Shown here: positions 17,817 through 31,374 of the stretch, piece by piece
Layout: each line of letters starts with the position of its first letter
Position numbering within the stretch: position 1 is the stretch's first letter
Source of the DNA: Staphylococcus sp. Marseille-Q5304
GTDB lineage: Bacteria > Bacillota > Bacilli > Staphylococcales > Staphylococcaceae
Length of the DNA stretch: 64,000 nucleotides
Assembly (NCBI RefSeq): GCF_943737015.1
Contig: NZ_CALSFP010000001.1
Span: 434,001-498,000, forward strand
Direction of reading: 5' to 3'
Notes under the pieces: model-generated
Told to the model about the DNA's origin: nothing
The model's database searches: none
What the model saw: only the letters and a program-made list of their open reading frames with translations
Made by a program: the position numbers and the translations under genes

Positions 17817-19004
17817 ATGCTAGATAAGAAAGAATTGGACAAATATAATCAGGGACATTTAACTGAATTTGAAAAAATGATGAGCAATAATGAAAAAGAG
17901 CAACTAGCTAATAAAGTAGAAGAACTTGATTTAGCTGACATTCAAAGTCTATATGAAGAACTGTATGTAAATAAGAAAGTTATTAACGACGTATCTTCTA
18001 TTGATGAAGTGAGCTACAATGTGAAGAATGATTATACAGATGAAGAAATTAAAGATTTTGAAAAGACAGGACTAGAAGCAATTAAAAAAGGAAAGTTCGC
18101 CGTGGTATTAATGGCTGGTGGTCAAGGTACACGTTTAGGTTATAAAGGGCCTAAAGGTACTTACGAAATCGAAGACGTAAGTTTGTTTGAACTTCAGGCG
18201 CGTCAACTTATCAATTTATATGAGCAAACAGGAGTTTATATAGATTGGTATATCATGACGAGCAAGATAAATAATCGTGAAACGCAATTATTCTTTGAAG
18301 ATCAGGATTATTTTGGCTACGACAAAGAACATATCCATTTCTTTAAACAAGATAATGTAGTGGCGTTATCTGAAGAAGGTAAACTTGTATTAGATGTTAA
18401 TGGCAATATTTTAGAAACGCCAAATGGTAATGGAGGTATCTTCAAATCATTGAAGAAAGCTGGCTACCTGGAGGAAATGTCTGAAAACGGTGTAGAATTT
18501 ATCTTTTTAAATAATATTGATAACGTCTTAGTAAAGGTACTAGATCCTATGTTTGCAGGTTACACTTATCAAAAGAGTGTAGATGTAGCAACTAAGTCTA
18601 TTAAACCCAAGGAAGGTGAAAGTGTTGGTAGACTTGTAAATGTTGATCAAAAAGATTCAGTTTATGAATATTCTGAGTTAGATGAGTCAGCGGCAAATTC
18701 CTTGGATAATGCCAACATCGGCATCCATAGTTTCAAGCTTAGCTTTATAACAAACGTTGTAGATTACAAATTACCGTATCATTTAGCTGTCAAGAAATTG
18801 AAGCAACTAGATGAGGACTTTGGCGTGATTGAACAGTCTACGCTCAAATTTGAATTGTTCTATTTTGATATATTCCAATATGCGAATAGTTTTACTACAC
18901 TTCAAGTACCGAGAGAAGAAGAATTTTCTCCTTTAAAAAATAAGGAAGGTAAAGATAGTGTTGAAACAGCAACAGCTGACTTGAAACGAGTTGGTTTGAT
19001 TTAA
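17817..19004 (+). CDS. UDPGP-type UTP-sugar-1-phosphate uridylyltransferase
   Basis: A 395-residue enzyme of the eukaryote-type UDP-glucose/UDP-GlcNAc pyrophosphorylase family (UDPGP type 1), unlike the shorter bacterial GalU. The nucleotide-binding loop [21 protein letters not shown] lies near residue 95. [13 protein letters not shown] (about 200-212) and [15 protein letters not shown] (about 229-243) are further family blocks. It joins UTP to a sugar-1-phosphate, giving a UDP-sugar; whether glucose or GlcNAc is preferred cannot be told here. The start is the ATG at 17817 after GAGGAGAG; the TTG 15 bases upstream lies in the ribosome site. A hemolysin III gene follows after 15 bases. Confidence 0.85.
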   Translation: MLDKKELDKYNQGHLTEFEKMMSNNEKEQLANKVEELDLADIQSLYEELYVNKKVINDVSSIDEVSYNVKNDYTDEEIKDFEKTGLEAIKKGKFAVVLMAGGQGTRLGYKGPKGTYEIEDVSLFELQARQLINLYEQTGVYIDWYIMTSKINNRETQLFFEDQDYFGYDKEHIHFFKQDNVVALSEEGKLVLDVNGNILETPNGNGGIFKSLKKAGYLEEMSENGVEFIFLNNIDNVLVKVLDPMFAGYTYQKSVDVATKSIKPKEGESVGRLVNVDQKDSVYEYSELDESAANSLDNANIGIHSFKLSFITNVVDYKLPYHLAVKKLKQLDEDFGVIEQSTLKFELFYFDIFQYANSFTTLQVPREEEFSPLKNKEGKDSVETATADLKRVGLI

Positions 19005-19019
19005 AAGGTGGTTAAAATT

Positions 19020-19643
19020 ATGTCAGATTCCATGGAAACTGATTTGAAAAATAGCGATAATACTTTGAGAAAAATGATTCCATTAAGTTTTGGTGAAGAA
19101 GTAGGTAATTCAGTTTCCCATGGGGTGGCAAGTTTTTTAACCCTAATAGCTTTACCATATGCAGCCGTTAAAAGTTATATTGAATTTGGTGGCATAGGCG
19201 CACTGAGCGTATCGATATTCGTCATAAGTATATTTTTAATGTTTATGTCATCAACAATTTATCACACAATGCCAAGTTACTCATCACATAAACTCGTGTT
19301 GCGCATTATCGACCATAGCATGATTTATGTTGCGATTGCTGGCACGTATACCCCCGTATGTATACTTGTAGTAGGTGGATGGTTAGGCTGGTCAGCAATG
19401 CTAATTCTATGGGGTATCACCATTTGGGGTGTCCTGTATAAATCATTATCGAAAAATGTTAGCCATAAACTTAGCTTAACAATGTATTTAGTTATGGGAT
19501 GGATAGGTGTACTATTTATACCTACTATTTTATTTGATACATCGCTGACGTTTATGCTGTTTATTTTATTTGGAGGTATTGCATATACAGTAGGTGCTTG
19601 GTTTTATGCACAGAAAGAGCGTACGTACTTTCATATGATATAG
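19020..19643 (+). CDS. Hemolysin III family membrane protein (YqfA/TrhA, PAQR superfamily)
   Basis: A protein of about 207 residues with seven predicted transmembrane helices. PAQR/hemolysin III marks are GEEVGNSVSHGVASFLTL near the N terminus, SSTIYHTMPSYS (about residues 77-88), IDHSMIYVAIAGTYTP (about 98-113) and the final GGIAYTVGAWFYA. The conserved His/Asp residues of this metal-dependent hydrolase-like superfamily are present. Despite the name, most bacterial members act in membrane lipid homeostasis rather than lysis. The ATG at 19020 is chosen with AAAAGGTGG upstream. It is probably cotranscribed with the pyrophosphorylase gene. Confidence 0.88.
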   Translation: MSDSMETDLKNSDNTLRKMIPLSFGEEVGNSVSHGVASFLTLIALPYAAVKSYIEFGGIGALSVSIFVISIFLMFMSSTIYHTMPSYSSHKLVLRIIDHSMIYVAIAGTYTPVCILVVGGWLGWSAMLILWGITIWGVLYKSLSKNVSHKLSLTMYLVMGWIGVLFIPTILFDTSLTFMLFILFGGIAYTVGAWFYAQKERTYFHMI

Positions 19644-19754
19644 CATTTCTTTATAATGTTTGCATCTATATGTCATTTTATAGCGATTGTATATTTCATT
19701 AAATAATATTCAGTCTAATCACTAAGATAATATAGTTAATAATTGAAATGTATA

Positions 19755-19804
19755 GGGAATGGGACAGAAATTGAATTTTCTAACGGAAATTTCATAGTTC
19801 TACC
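19755..19804. repeat. Intergenic repeat copy B
   Basis: A GGGACAGAAAT-type staphylococcal intergenic element, similar to 2045-2094. It is followed directly by a hairpin terminator. The remaining bases of 19644-20044 hold no recognisable gene. Confidence 0.5.
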
Positions 19805-19814
19805 TAATTGTTAA

Positions 19815-19855
19815 AGAGTCTGAGACATCTATGTTTGTCCCAGACTCTATTTTTG
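19815..19855 (+). terminator. Hairpin terminator downstream of the hemolysin III gene
   Basis: Stem AGAGTCTGAGAC / GTCCCAGACTCT (one mismatch) followed by ATTTTTG. Confidence 0.7.
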
Positions 19856-20044
19856 TGCTTATCAGAATAATATTTCTCGATGATAGCGATTTAATAAGCA
19901 AATAATAACTTCTATATACTATTTGCGAATTTTAAATTTTTCATAGGCCAGAAGATGTAATTTACATATTATGTATTGCATTAAAAGATAAAAAGTGGAT
20001 AATTTATAATGGTTTAATTAGATATATTAGAGAGGTGATATAGT

Positions 20045-21379
20045 TTGAATTGGAAATCAATAGGGGTCGTTACTGCGCTCGTATTAGTAATGTTTATGTC
20101 AGCGATTGAAACATGTATCGTTTCTCTAGCTATCCCAACAATAAAGAATGATTTGAACGTGACACATTCAATATCACTCATATTTGCAATATATTTTATT
20201 GCTATAGTGATAGCAAATCCTATTGTAGGTGAATTGCTCAGTCGTACTAAAATTATATACATCACTTTAGTAGGTATATCTCTATTTACAATAGGTAGTT
20301 TATTTTCTGGTTTAAGTCAAACATTTATGATGCTAATCATTTCAAGGTTTGTTCAAGGACTCGGAGCTGGAGTAATGATGTCGCTAAGTCAAATTGTACC
20401 TAAATTAGCATTTGATATACCATTCCGCTATAAAGTTATGGGAATTGTAGGAAGTGTATGGGGCATTTCTAGTATAATAGGTCCATTATTAGGTGGCGGT
20501 ATTCTAGAAATTGCGTCTTGGCACTGGTTGTTTTACATAAACATTCCTATTGCCGTGATTGCAATGATTATGGTTTTACTAACATTTCATTTTGAAAGAG
20601 AAACCACTTCGAATGCCAGTAAATTAGATTTGAGAGGGTTATCGTTATTTTACGTATTTATCTTTAGTTTAACCTTCGCTGTGATGTATCAAGGGGGAAT
20701 TATTCTAAATATTGTTGCACTCATCGTAGCAATAATTGTGGGTGTATATTTAATTAAAAGTGAGAAGAAGCAAAGTAATCCTTTTATTCCAGTTATGGAG
20801 TTTAACCGAAGTATTATATTAGTGTTTATAACTGATTTTTCCTATGCAATTATTCTTATGGGCTATAATTTATATATGCCATCATTCTTACAAGAATACT
20901 TACATATTTCTCCGTTACAAAGTGGATTCGTAATTTTCCCTATATCATTTGCATGGTTATTACTTAACTTTGTTCTAGATAAACTGGAAAGTAAAATGAG
21001 TAGAGAAATGTTATATTTATTTGCTTTTACATCATTAATGCTTTGTGGCATAATAGTGATGTTCGGAACATCCTCACCAATATTTATAGCGGTGAGTCTA
21101 TTACTTGCTGGAATGAGTTTCGGTATAGTTTATACAAAAGATAGCGTAATAACACAAGAAGAGTCAGACCCTACAAATATGAAAAAAATGATGTCCCTTT
21201 ACACATTAACTAAAAGTATAGGTAATTCATTTGGTTCGACAATTATGGGTTATGCATATGCACTTTCACTTTCGTTTACTGTTTATCATATTCACAATGT
21301 TATTTTATTATCAATTATAATTTTAATTGGTTTAATCATACTTTGGACTACAGTTTACCGAGGTAAAATCACGAATTAA
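20045..21379 (+). CDS. sdrM: Multidrug efflux MFS transporter SdrM
   Basis: A 444-residue drug:H+ antiporter of the major facilitator superfamily, DHA2 group with 12-14 helices. Visible marks are the N-terminal MFMSAIETCIVSLAIPTI (TM1, antiporter type), SRFVQGLGAGVMMSLSQI (about residues 99-116) and SIIGPLLGGGILEIASWHWLFYIN (motif C region, about 140-163). The homologue SdrM of S. aureus confers resistance to norfloxacin and acriflavine-type compounds and lies directly before sepA, as here. Initiation is at TTG, preceded by GAGAGGTGAT at good spacing. The substrate range in this organism is inferred from homology. Confidence 0.82.
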   Translation: MNWKSIGVVTALVLVMFMSAIETCIVSLAIPTIKNDLNVTHSISLIFAIYFIAIVIANPIVGELLSRTKIIYITLVGISLFTIGSLFSGLSQTFMMLIISRFVQGLGAGVMMSLSQIVPKLAFDIPFRYKVMGIVGSVWGISSIIGPLLGGGILEIASWHWLFYINIPIAVIAMIMVLLTFHFERETTSNASKLDLRGLSLFYVFIFSLTFAVMYQGGIILNIVALIVAIIVGVYLIKSEKKQSNPFIPVMEFNRSIILVFITDFSYAIILMGYNLYMPSFLQEYLHISPLQSGFVIFPISFAWLLLNFVLDKLESKMSREMLYLFAFTSLMLCGIIVMFGTSSPIFIAVSLLLAGMSFGIVYTKDSVITQEESDPTNMKKMMSLYTLTKSIGNSFGSTIMGYAYALSLSFTVYHIHNVILLSIIILIGLIILWTTVYRGKITN

Positions 21380-21539
21380 ATACTTTAAGACAGGGTATTA
21401 ATACTAAGCTCATGCTACATTTCAAATAAGGTTTCTAGTTATTTGGTAGTTGATTGTTATAATGATACTATGATGATTATACGGGGATAATTATAAAAAC
21501 ATGGAATTAATATATAATAAAAAGGGAGGACAGTAGGCA

Positions 21540-21998
21540 ATGAAATATATTAAATATTTATTCACAACGCTTATTGTGCTTTCTGTATTTATCATGTCTG
21601 GAGCTATCTTCTTAGCTTTTCTAGGTTTTGGGCTCTATGGTTTAAGTAGAATATTAATTTATTTCCACCTCGCTTATTTTGGTTATAATAAAAGTTTCTA
21701 TGATAATTTAATTTATTATGGTAGCTATATCGTATTTGGTTACTTTACATTATTCTTTATAGAAAACCTCATGTATTATTTCAGAAAGAAAATGCCTGAT
21801 AGTCCGTATTTTCAAGGTTTAACATTTCAGTTGATTACGTTTACAGTGACGACTTTAATATTTTATTTTGTAGTTCATATTCATTATAGCTATATTAATA
21901 TTGATTTTTGGGTCATCGTATTAATTATGGGACTTCTCTTCATATGTAAGGAAATATTTTATCCAGAAAGTGAAAACCTTAATCAAAAAAATAAATGA
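21540..21998 (+). CDS. sepA: Multidrug efflux/resistance membrane protein SepA
   Basis: A 152-residue membrane protein with four predicted helices (about residues 8-30, 51-75, 92-112 and 118-140). The sequence [16 protein letters not shown], then [16 protein letters not shown] and [14 protein letters not shown], matches S. aureus SepA, which lowers susceptibility to acriflavine and some antiseptics. Whether SepA itself is a pump is not settled. AAGGGAGG precedes the ATG. The position directly after sdrM reproduces the S. aureus order. A hairpin terminator follows. Confidence 0.85.
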   Translation: MKYIKYLFTTLIVLSVFIMSGAIFLAFLGFGLYGLSRILIYFHLAYFGYNKSFYDNLIYYGSYIVFGYFTLFFIENLMYYFRKKMPDSPYFQGLTFQLITFTVTTLIFYFVVHIHYSYINIDFWVIVLIMGLLFICKEIFYPESENLNQKNK

Positions 21999-22026
21999 CT
22001 CATTTTGTAGGATTATTAATAATTTA

Positions 22027-22076
22027 GAAGTTAGTTCGACTTTTTTAAAGTTTGTGAGCTAACTTCTTTTTTTTAT
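22027..22076 (+). terminator. Terminator of sepA
   Basis: Stem GAAGTTAGTTC / GAGCTAACTTC (one G-U) followed by a run of eight T. Confidence 0.85.
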
Positions 22077-22177
22077 TTTTTATGCTATTTATACTTAATT
22101 CGAATGATTTTAAAGCAAACTATGTCGTTGTTTGTTAGAATACAATTCATACACTAGTTTTTAAAGGGGGATATATT

Positions 22178-23242
22178 GTGTTATCAATAGAAGAAGTAAA
22201 ATCTCTTGTTGGTGAAATCAAAGACCCAATAATAGATGTGCCATTAAAAGAAACTGATGGTATTGTGGATGTCAAAATAAAAGAAGAGATTGAGCACGTT
22301 AGTGTTAAAGTAGCTATGGCTCAATTAGGAGGTCAACCACAACTAGATTTACAAATGGCAATTGTAGAAGTTTTAAAAGAAAATGGCGCGAATACAGTCG
22401 GCATTAGATTCGAAGAACTACCTTCAGAAACGGTAGAACAATATAGAGGCGCAGGTTCAGATGAACCTCAAACGATTGAAGGGCTGTTATCTAAGGATAA
22501 TCCTGTTGAGTTTATCGCGATAGCTTCAGGTAAAGGTGGCGTTGGTAAGTCAACAGTCGCAGTCAATCTTGCAGTTTCTCTTGCAAGAGAAGGAAAAAAG
22601 GTAGGATTAGTGGACGCAGATATTTATGGTTTTAGCGTTCCTGATATGATGGGCATCGACGAAAGACCAGGTGTTGAAGGCAAAGAAATTATTCCCGTAG
22701 AACGCTATGGTGTCAAAGTAATCTCAATGGCATTCTTTGTTGAAGAAAATGCACCTGTCATATGGAGAGGTCCTATGTTAGGTAAGATGTTAACGAACTT
22801 CTTTACTGAAGTAAGATGGGGAGAATTAGATTACTTAATCTTAGATTTACCACCTGGTACAGGCGACGTAGCCTTAGACGTACATACAATGTTACCTTCA
22901 AGTAAAGAAATTATCGTTTCTACACCTCATCCTACAGCAGCATTTGTTGCAGCCAGAGCAGGTGCAATGGCCAAGCATACAGATCACTCAATCTTAGGTG
23001 TCATTGAAAATATGTCTTACTTCCAAAGTAAAGAAACAGGAAATAAAGAATATGTATTCGGTAAAGGTGGAGGAGAGAAGTTAGCACAAGAACTCCAGAC
23101 AGATGTTCTAGGTCAATTACCACTTGAACAACCTTCTTGGAACCCTAATGATTTTGCACCTTCTATTTACCAAGCAGAAGATAGCTTAGGTAAAATATAC
23201 CAATCAATAGCACAACAAATCATCGAAAAAACAAATAAATAA
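22178..23242 (+). CDS. Mrp/NBP35 (ApbC) family iron-sulfur cluster carrier ATPase
   Basis: A 354-residue P-loop protein. The N-terminal domain (about residues 1-85) is of the DUF59/MIP18 type. The ATPase domain opens with the deviant Walker A GKGGVGKSTVAVNLA (about 115-129) and contains DADIYGFSVPDMMG and DLPPGTGDVALDV. Members carry Fe-S clusters to target proteins; S. aureus ApbC and the Bacillus homologue (SalA/Mrp) belong here. The usual C-terminal CXXC cluster ligands of other Mrp proteins are not present (the region reads ENMSYFQSKETG), a feature I also expect in some Firmicutes members. Start is GTG after AAAGGGGG. Confidence 0.88.
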   Translation: MLSIEEVKSLVGEIKDPIIDVPLKETDGIVDVKIKEEIEHVSVKVAMAQLGGQPQLDLQMAIVEVLKENGANTVGIRFEELPSETVEQYRGAGSDEPQTIEGLLSKDNPVEFIAIASGKGGVGKSTVAVNLAVSLAREGKKVGLVDADIYGFSVPDMMGIDERPGVEGKEIIPVERYGVKVISMAFFVEENAPVIWRGPMLGKMLTNFFTEVRWGELDYLILDLPPGTGDVALDVHTMLPSSKEIIVSTPHPTAAFVAARAGAMAKHTDHSILGVIENMSYFQSKETGNKEYVFGKGGGEKLAQELQTDVLGQLPLEQPSWNPNDFAPSIYQAEDSLGKIYQSIAQQIIEKTNK

Positions 23243-23246
23243 TCTT

Positions 23247-23285
23247 AAAAACGAAGAAGAGTTTTACTTTTCTTCGTTTTTTCTA
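23247..23285 (+). terminator. Terminator of the Mrp-family gene
   Basis: Stem AAAACGAAGAA / TTTTCTTCGTTTT ending in TTTTTTCT, four bases past the stop codon. Confidence 0.8.
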
Positions 23286-23385
23286 TTGAAAAATTTTAAA
23301 AAGATGGTAGAATAAGTCCTTGTGATCAATAAGACAGACAAAACGTTTTTTTGAAATTACTTTTCATAAAAAATTGTTTGAGCTA

Positions 23386-23414
23386 TTGACATTAATTGTT
23401 GAGATTGATATTAT
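23386..23414 (+). promoter_or_regulatory. rRNA operon promoter P1
   Basis: TTGACA (23386-23391), a 17-base spacer and TATTAT (23409-23414), a near-consensus vegetative promoter upstream of the 16S gene. Confidence 0.75.
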
Positions 23415-23478
23415 ATAAAAGTCGTCAAAAACGGCACGGAATTATTTAATTCCTTTATAAAAAGTGTAAAAAATATAC

Positions 23479-23507
23479 TTGAAAAGTTATTTGTTTTGTT
23501 TTAATAT
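23479..23507 (+). promoter_or_regulatory. Possible additional rRNA promoter
   Basis: TTGAAA (23479-23484), a 17-base spacer and TAATAT (23502-23507), between the two stronger promoters. Confidence 0.4.
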
Positions 23508-23551
23508 TATAAAAGTGATGTTAACAAAACATTTACAAAATTAATTTTCTA

Positions 23552-23580
23552 TTGACATTCCTTAACAGAGTTGTTAACAT
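23552..23580 (+). promoter_or_regulatory. rRNA operon promoter P2
   Basis: TTGACA (23552-23557), a 17-base spacer and TAACAT (23575-23580), about 140 bases before mature 16S rRNA. Confidence 0.75.
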
Positions 23581-23602
23581 AGAAAAGCCGATATTTAAAT
23601 GA

Positions 23603-23641
23603 ACATTGAAAACTGAATGACAATATGTCAACGTTAATTCC
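23603..23641 (+). other. 5' half of the 16S precursor processing stem
   Basis: This leader segment (around CATTGAAAACTGAATGACAA) is the near-complement of 25309-25344 just after 16S rRNA. The two can pair to form the long stem that RNase III cuts in bacterial pre-rRNA. Confidence 0.7.
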
Positions 23642-23717
23642 AAACGCAACAACTTAAAGTTGTTAACAAGTGTTGAAGAAACACATTTAGTATTATGAGC
23701 TAATCAAACATCATAAA

Positions 23718-25279
<1,562 letters not shown>

Positions 25280-25308
25280 ATTCGGAACATCTTCTACGAA
25301 GATGAAAC

Positions 25309-25344
25309 GGAATAACATTGACATATTGTATTCAGTTTTGAATG
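25309..25344 (+). other. 3' half of the 16S precursor processing stem
   Basis: The segment around CATTGACATATTGTATTCAG pairs with the leader at 23603-23641. Confidence 0.65.
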
Positions 25345-25375
25345 CTCATCAGAGTATTTAAAATATTATAGAAAT

Positions 25376-25452
<77 letters not shown>

Positions 25453-25453
25453 T

Positions 25454-25505
25454 TTTGTACATTGAAAACTAGATAAATAAGTAAAATAATGATTTTACCA
25501 AGCAA
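25454..25505 (+). other. 5' half of the 23S precursor processing stem
   Basis: The segment around ATTGAAAACTAGATAAATAA is nearly complementary to about 28545-28600 beyond 23S rRNA and should form the RNase III stem of pre-23S. Confidence 0.65.
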
Positions 25506-25615
25506 AACCGAGTGAATAGCGTGTATACGCTTGAATTCAAAAATAATCGCTAGTGTTCGAAAGAACACTCACAGATTAATAACGTTTGCTTTTTAGTCTT
25601 TTGACTAAAAACATA

Positions 25616-28538
<2,923 letters not shown>

Positions 28539-28614
28539 TTTTAAACGTTTTGTTTGGTTTCATTCATTTTACTTATTATCTAGTTTTGAATGTATAATTT
28601 CATACATTGCATTG

Positions 28615-28729
28615 TCTGGTGACAATGGCAAGGAGGTCACACCTGTTCCCATGCCGAACACAGAAGTTAAGCTCCTTAGCGCCGATGGTAGTCGGACTTA
28701 CGTTCCGCAAGAGTAGGACGTTGCCAGGC
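28615..28729 (+). rRNA. 5S ribosomal RNA
   Basis: 115 bases from TCTGGTGACAATGGCAAGGA to GTTGCCAGGC. The ends pair, and CCCATGCCGAACACAGAAG is the conserved loop. Confidence 0.96.
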
Positions 28730-28739
28730 ATTTGATTAA

Positions 28740-28814
28740 TCCACAGTAGCTCAGTGGTAGAGCTATCGGCTGTTAACCGATCGGTCGTAGGTTCGAGTCC
28801 TACCTGTGGAGCCA
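28740..28814 (+). tRNA. tRNA-Asn (GTT)
   Basis: A 75-base cloverleaf with anticodon GTT (GGCTGTTAACC) and encoded CCA. It is the first of six tRNAs following 5S. Confidence 0.97.
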
Positions 28815-28815
28815 T

Positions 28816-28887
28816 GGCCCCGTGGTCAAGCGGTTAAGACACCGCCCTTTCACGGCGGTAACACGGGTTCGAGTCCCGTCGGGGTCA
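28816..28887 (+). tRNA. tRNA-Glu (TTC)
   Basis: A 72-base cloverleaf with anticodon TTC (CCCTTTCACGG). CCA is not encoded: the discriminator A is followed by TTT. Confidence 0.96.
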
Positions 28888-28892
28888 TTTAT

Positions 28893-28968
28893 GGAGGATT
28901 AGCTCAGCTGGGAGAGCATCTGCCTTACAAGCAGGGGGTCGGCGGTTCGAACCCGTCATCCTCCACCA
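28893..28968 (+). tRNA. tRNA-Val (TAC)
   Basis: A 76-base cloverleaf with anticodon TAC (GCCTTACAAGC) and encoded CCA. Confidence 0.97.
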
Positions 28969-28985
28969 TTTTAATTAAATAGCGC

Positions 28986-29069
28986 GGAGGGGTAGCGAAG
29001 TGGCTAAACGCGGCGGACTGTAAATCCGCTCCTTCGGGTTCGGCAGTTCGAATCTGCCCCCCTCCACCA
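28986..29069 (+). tRNA. tRNA-Tyr (GTA)
   Basis: 84 bases with the long variable arm of a class II tRNA, anticodon GTA (GGACTGTAAATCC) and encoded CCA. Confidence 0.97.
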
Positions 29070-29076
29070 TTCATAT

Positions 29077-29151
29077 TGGGCTATAGCCAAGCGGTAAGGC
29101 AACGGACTTTGACTCCGTCACGCGCTGGTTCGAATCCAGCTAGCCCAGCCA
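29077..29151 (+). tRNA. tRNA-Gln (TTG)
   Basis: A 75-base cloverleaf with anticodon TTG (GGACTTTGACTCC) and encoded CCA. Confidence 0.97.
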
Positions 29152-29154
29152 TTT

Positions 29155-29227
29155 GAGCCATTAGCTCAGTTGGTAGAGCATCTGACTTTTAATCAGAGGG
29201 TCAGAGGTTCGAATCCTCTATGGCTCA
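29155..29227 (+). tRNA. tRNA-Lys (TTT)
   Basis: A 73-base cloverleaf with anticodon TTT (CTGACTTTTAATCAG). CCA is not encoded. Confidence 0.96.
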
Positions 29228-29231
29228 CTTT

Positions 29232-29265
29232 AAAGCATTTCTTGTTAAAGAAATGCTTTTTTTTA
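29232..29265 (+). terminator. Terminator of the rRNA-tRNA transcript
   Basis: Stem AAAGCATTTCTT / AAGAAATGCTTT followed by a T run, four bases after tRNA-Lys. The next 220 bases up to arginase are AT-rich with no recognisable feature. Confidence 0.9.
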
Positions 29266-29484
29266 TATGCAAATTTACTATCAGTTAAAAAATGAAAATT
29301 AAATATTTATAAATTACTTAGTGGGAAATCTGATGTTAAGTAGAGAAAATTGTATGTTAAATCATTATATTGACTTTTTATGTAAATGTATTTTAAAAGC
29401 TAATATATTATATTACATTTGTCTTGAATGTTTTTATTATTTAGATTATTCTAAATATAATGAAAACAAAGGGGTTGTTATAAT

Positions 29485-30390
29485 ATGAAACGAACAATTG
29501 ATATTATTGGAGCGCCTTCTACATATGGACAGCGCAAATTAGGTGTAGATTTTGGGCCAGATGCCATACGTTATGCAGGGATAGTTGAACGTATAGAAGC
29601 GATTGGACATAAGATAGAAGATAAAGGGAATATTGACGTCCCACCTATGGATCTTAAAAAATTTCATGGTGCTCAAAAAGGGTTACGTAATTTGGATGAA
29701 ATAATTGCAATGTCGAAAAATTTAAGTGAAGCAACTTCTGAAAGTATAGAAAGTGATCATTTTCCATTAACATTGGGTGGGGACCATTCAATTGCAATAG
29801 GTTCAATTTCAGGTATTAGTAAGCATTATAATAATTTGGGTGTGATTTGGTATGATGCACATGGCGATTTAAACGTACCAGAAGAATCACCTTCTGGAAA
29901 TGTTCATGGTATGCCTTTACGTGTACTATTAGGTGAAGGAAATGAATCATTAGTGAATATAGCCTATCCATCTCCAAAAGTAAAATCAGAAAACGTTGTA
30001 CTCATTGGTATGAGAGATTTAGATCATGGTGAAAGAAGTTATATTAAAGAAAACAATATTAAGACTTATACTATGGCAGATATAGATCGACTTGGAATTG
30101 AAAAAGTGATAACTGAGGCAATAGATTATTTAGAGGATAAAACTGATGGAATCCACTTCTCATTAGATGTTGATGGTGTAGACCCAACCGAGACCCCTGG
30201 TACTGGTACAAGAGTACTTGGTGGATTAACTTATAGAGAAAGTCATTATGCAATGGAACTGTTACATCAATCTAACTTAATCACTTCTATGGATATAGTA
30301 GAGGTGAACCCGTTGATAGATCAAAATAATCATACAGCAGAACAAGCAGTGAGTTTATTAGGCAGTTTCTTCGGAGAAACATTATTATAG
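29485..30390 (+). CDS. rocF: Arginase
   Basis: A 301-residue ureohydrolase that splits L-arginine into ornithine and urea. The binuclear manganese site motifs are all present: GGDHSIAIG (about residues 98-106), WYDAHGDLN (about 120-128) and SLDVDGVDP (about 227-235). Length is usual for bacterial arginases. In staphylococci it feeds arginine into proline and glutamate pools and urea into urease. AAAGGGGTTG precedes the ATG. It is monocistronic, between the tRNA cluster and cdaA. Confidence 0.95.
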   Translation: MKRTIDIIGAPSTYGQRKLGVDFGPDAIRYAGIVERIEAIGHKIEDKGNIDVPPMDLKKFHGAQKGLRNLDEIIAMSKNLSEATSESIESDHFPLTLGGDHSIAIGSISGISKHYNNLGVIWYDAHGDLNVPEESPSGNVHGMPLRVLLGEGNESLVNIAYPSPKVKSENVVLIGMRDLDHGERSYIKENNIKTYTMADIDRLGIEKVITEAIDYLEDKTDGIHFSLDVDGVDPTETPGTGTRVLGGLTYRESHYAMELLHQSNLITSMDIVEVNPLIDQNNHTAEQAVSLLGSFFGETLL

Positions 30391-30400
30391 TTTATACGGT

Positions 30401-30479
30401 AAGGTTGAACATAAATCTATACATAATTGGATAAATTATATTCAGTTATGTCAGGATTTGGTTCAGCCTTTTTATTTTT
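30401..30479 (+). terminator. Probable arginase terminator with a long loop
   Basis: AAGGTTGAAC (30401-30410) can pair with GTTCAGCCTT (30461-30470), followed by TTTATTTTTG. The loop of about 50 bases is long for a terminator. Confidence 0.5.
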
Positions 30480-30502
30480 GTATCATTTCTGCATAACTTA
30501 AT

Positions 30503-30531
30503 ATGACAGGAAAACTTATGATTGGTATAAT
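30503..30531 (+). promoter_or_regulatory. Candidate promoter of the cdaA-cdaR-glmM operon
   Basis: ATGACA (30503-30508), a 17-base spacer and TATAAT (30526-30531), 36 bases before the cdaA start. Confidence 0.6.
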
Positions 30532-30566
30532 AGATAGCATGGGAACAGAATACCGGAGGAGATGTT

Positions 30567-31373
30567 ATGGATTTTTCCAATTTATTTGATAACTGGAGTA
30601 CAGTGAAAATAATTACAAGTGTACTCGATTTACTCATTGTATGGTATGTACTTTATCTTCTCATTACAGTTTTTAAAGGTACGAAAGCCATTCAACTATT
30701 AAAAGGTATTGTTGTCATTGTAATAGGACAACAAGTGAGTAAAATGCTTAGTCTAACTGCAACTTCTCGTCTATTTGATTTAGTTATTCAATGGGGAGTG
30801 CTAGCGTTAATTGTTATATTCCAACCAGAGATAAGACGAGCTTTAGAACAATTAGGTAGAGGTAGTTTATTTAAACGTTACTCATCTAATTTAAATAATG
30901 ATGAAGGTAAATTAATTTCATCAGTTTCAAAAGCTGTACAATATATGGCAAAGCGTCGTATCGGAGCACTGATTGTATTTGAAAAGGAAACAGGTTTACA
31001 AGATTATATTGAGACAGGTATACCGATGAATTCAGATATTTCACAAGAGCTATTAACAAATGTTTTTATTCCAAATACACCTTTACACGATGGAGCGATG
31101 ATTATTCAAGACAGTAAAATTGCTAGTGCAGCAAGTTATTTGCCTTTATCAGATAGTGCAAAGATTGCCAAAAGTCTTGGTACAAGACATAGAGCGGCTG
31201 TTGGGATTTCAGAAGTCTCAGATGCATTTACTATTGTTGTATCAGAAGAAACGGGTTCAATATCAGTGACGTTCGACGGTAAATTAAGAAAAGATATTTC
31301 TACAGAAGCATTTGAAGAATTATTAGCTGAACATTGGTTTGGCTCACACTTATATCAGAAAGGTGTGAAGTAA
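30567..31373 (+). CDS. dacA: Membrane-bound diadenylate cyclase CdaA (DacA)
   Basis: A 268-residue enzyme that makes the essential second messenger c-di-AMP from two ATP. Three N-terminal transmembrane helices (about residues 14-33, 40-58 and 66-84) anchor it. The DAC catalytic domain follows with the signature PLHDGAMII (about 171-179) and GTRHRAAVGISE (about 203-214). Length agrees with staphylococcal DacA. One base separates it from cdaR, and glmM follows; both CdaR and GlmM are known modulators of CdaA. GGAGGAG precedes the ATG. Confidence 0.95.
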   Translation: MDFSNLFDNWSTVKIITSVLDLLIVWYVLYLLITVFKGTKAIQLLKGIVVIVIGQQVSKMLSLTATSRLFDLVIQWGVLALIVIFQPEIRRALEQLGRGSLFKRYSSNLNNDEGKLISSVSKAVQYMAKRRIGALIVFEKETGLQDYIETGIPMNSDISQELLTNVFIPNTPLHDGAMIIQDSKIASAASYLPLSDSAKIAKSLGTRHRAAVGISEVSDAFTIVVSEETGSISVTFDGKLRKDISTEAFEELLAEHWFGSHLYQKGVK

Positions 31374-31374
31374 T

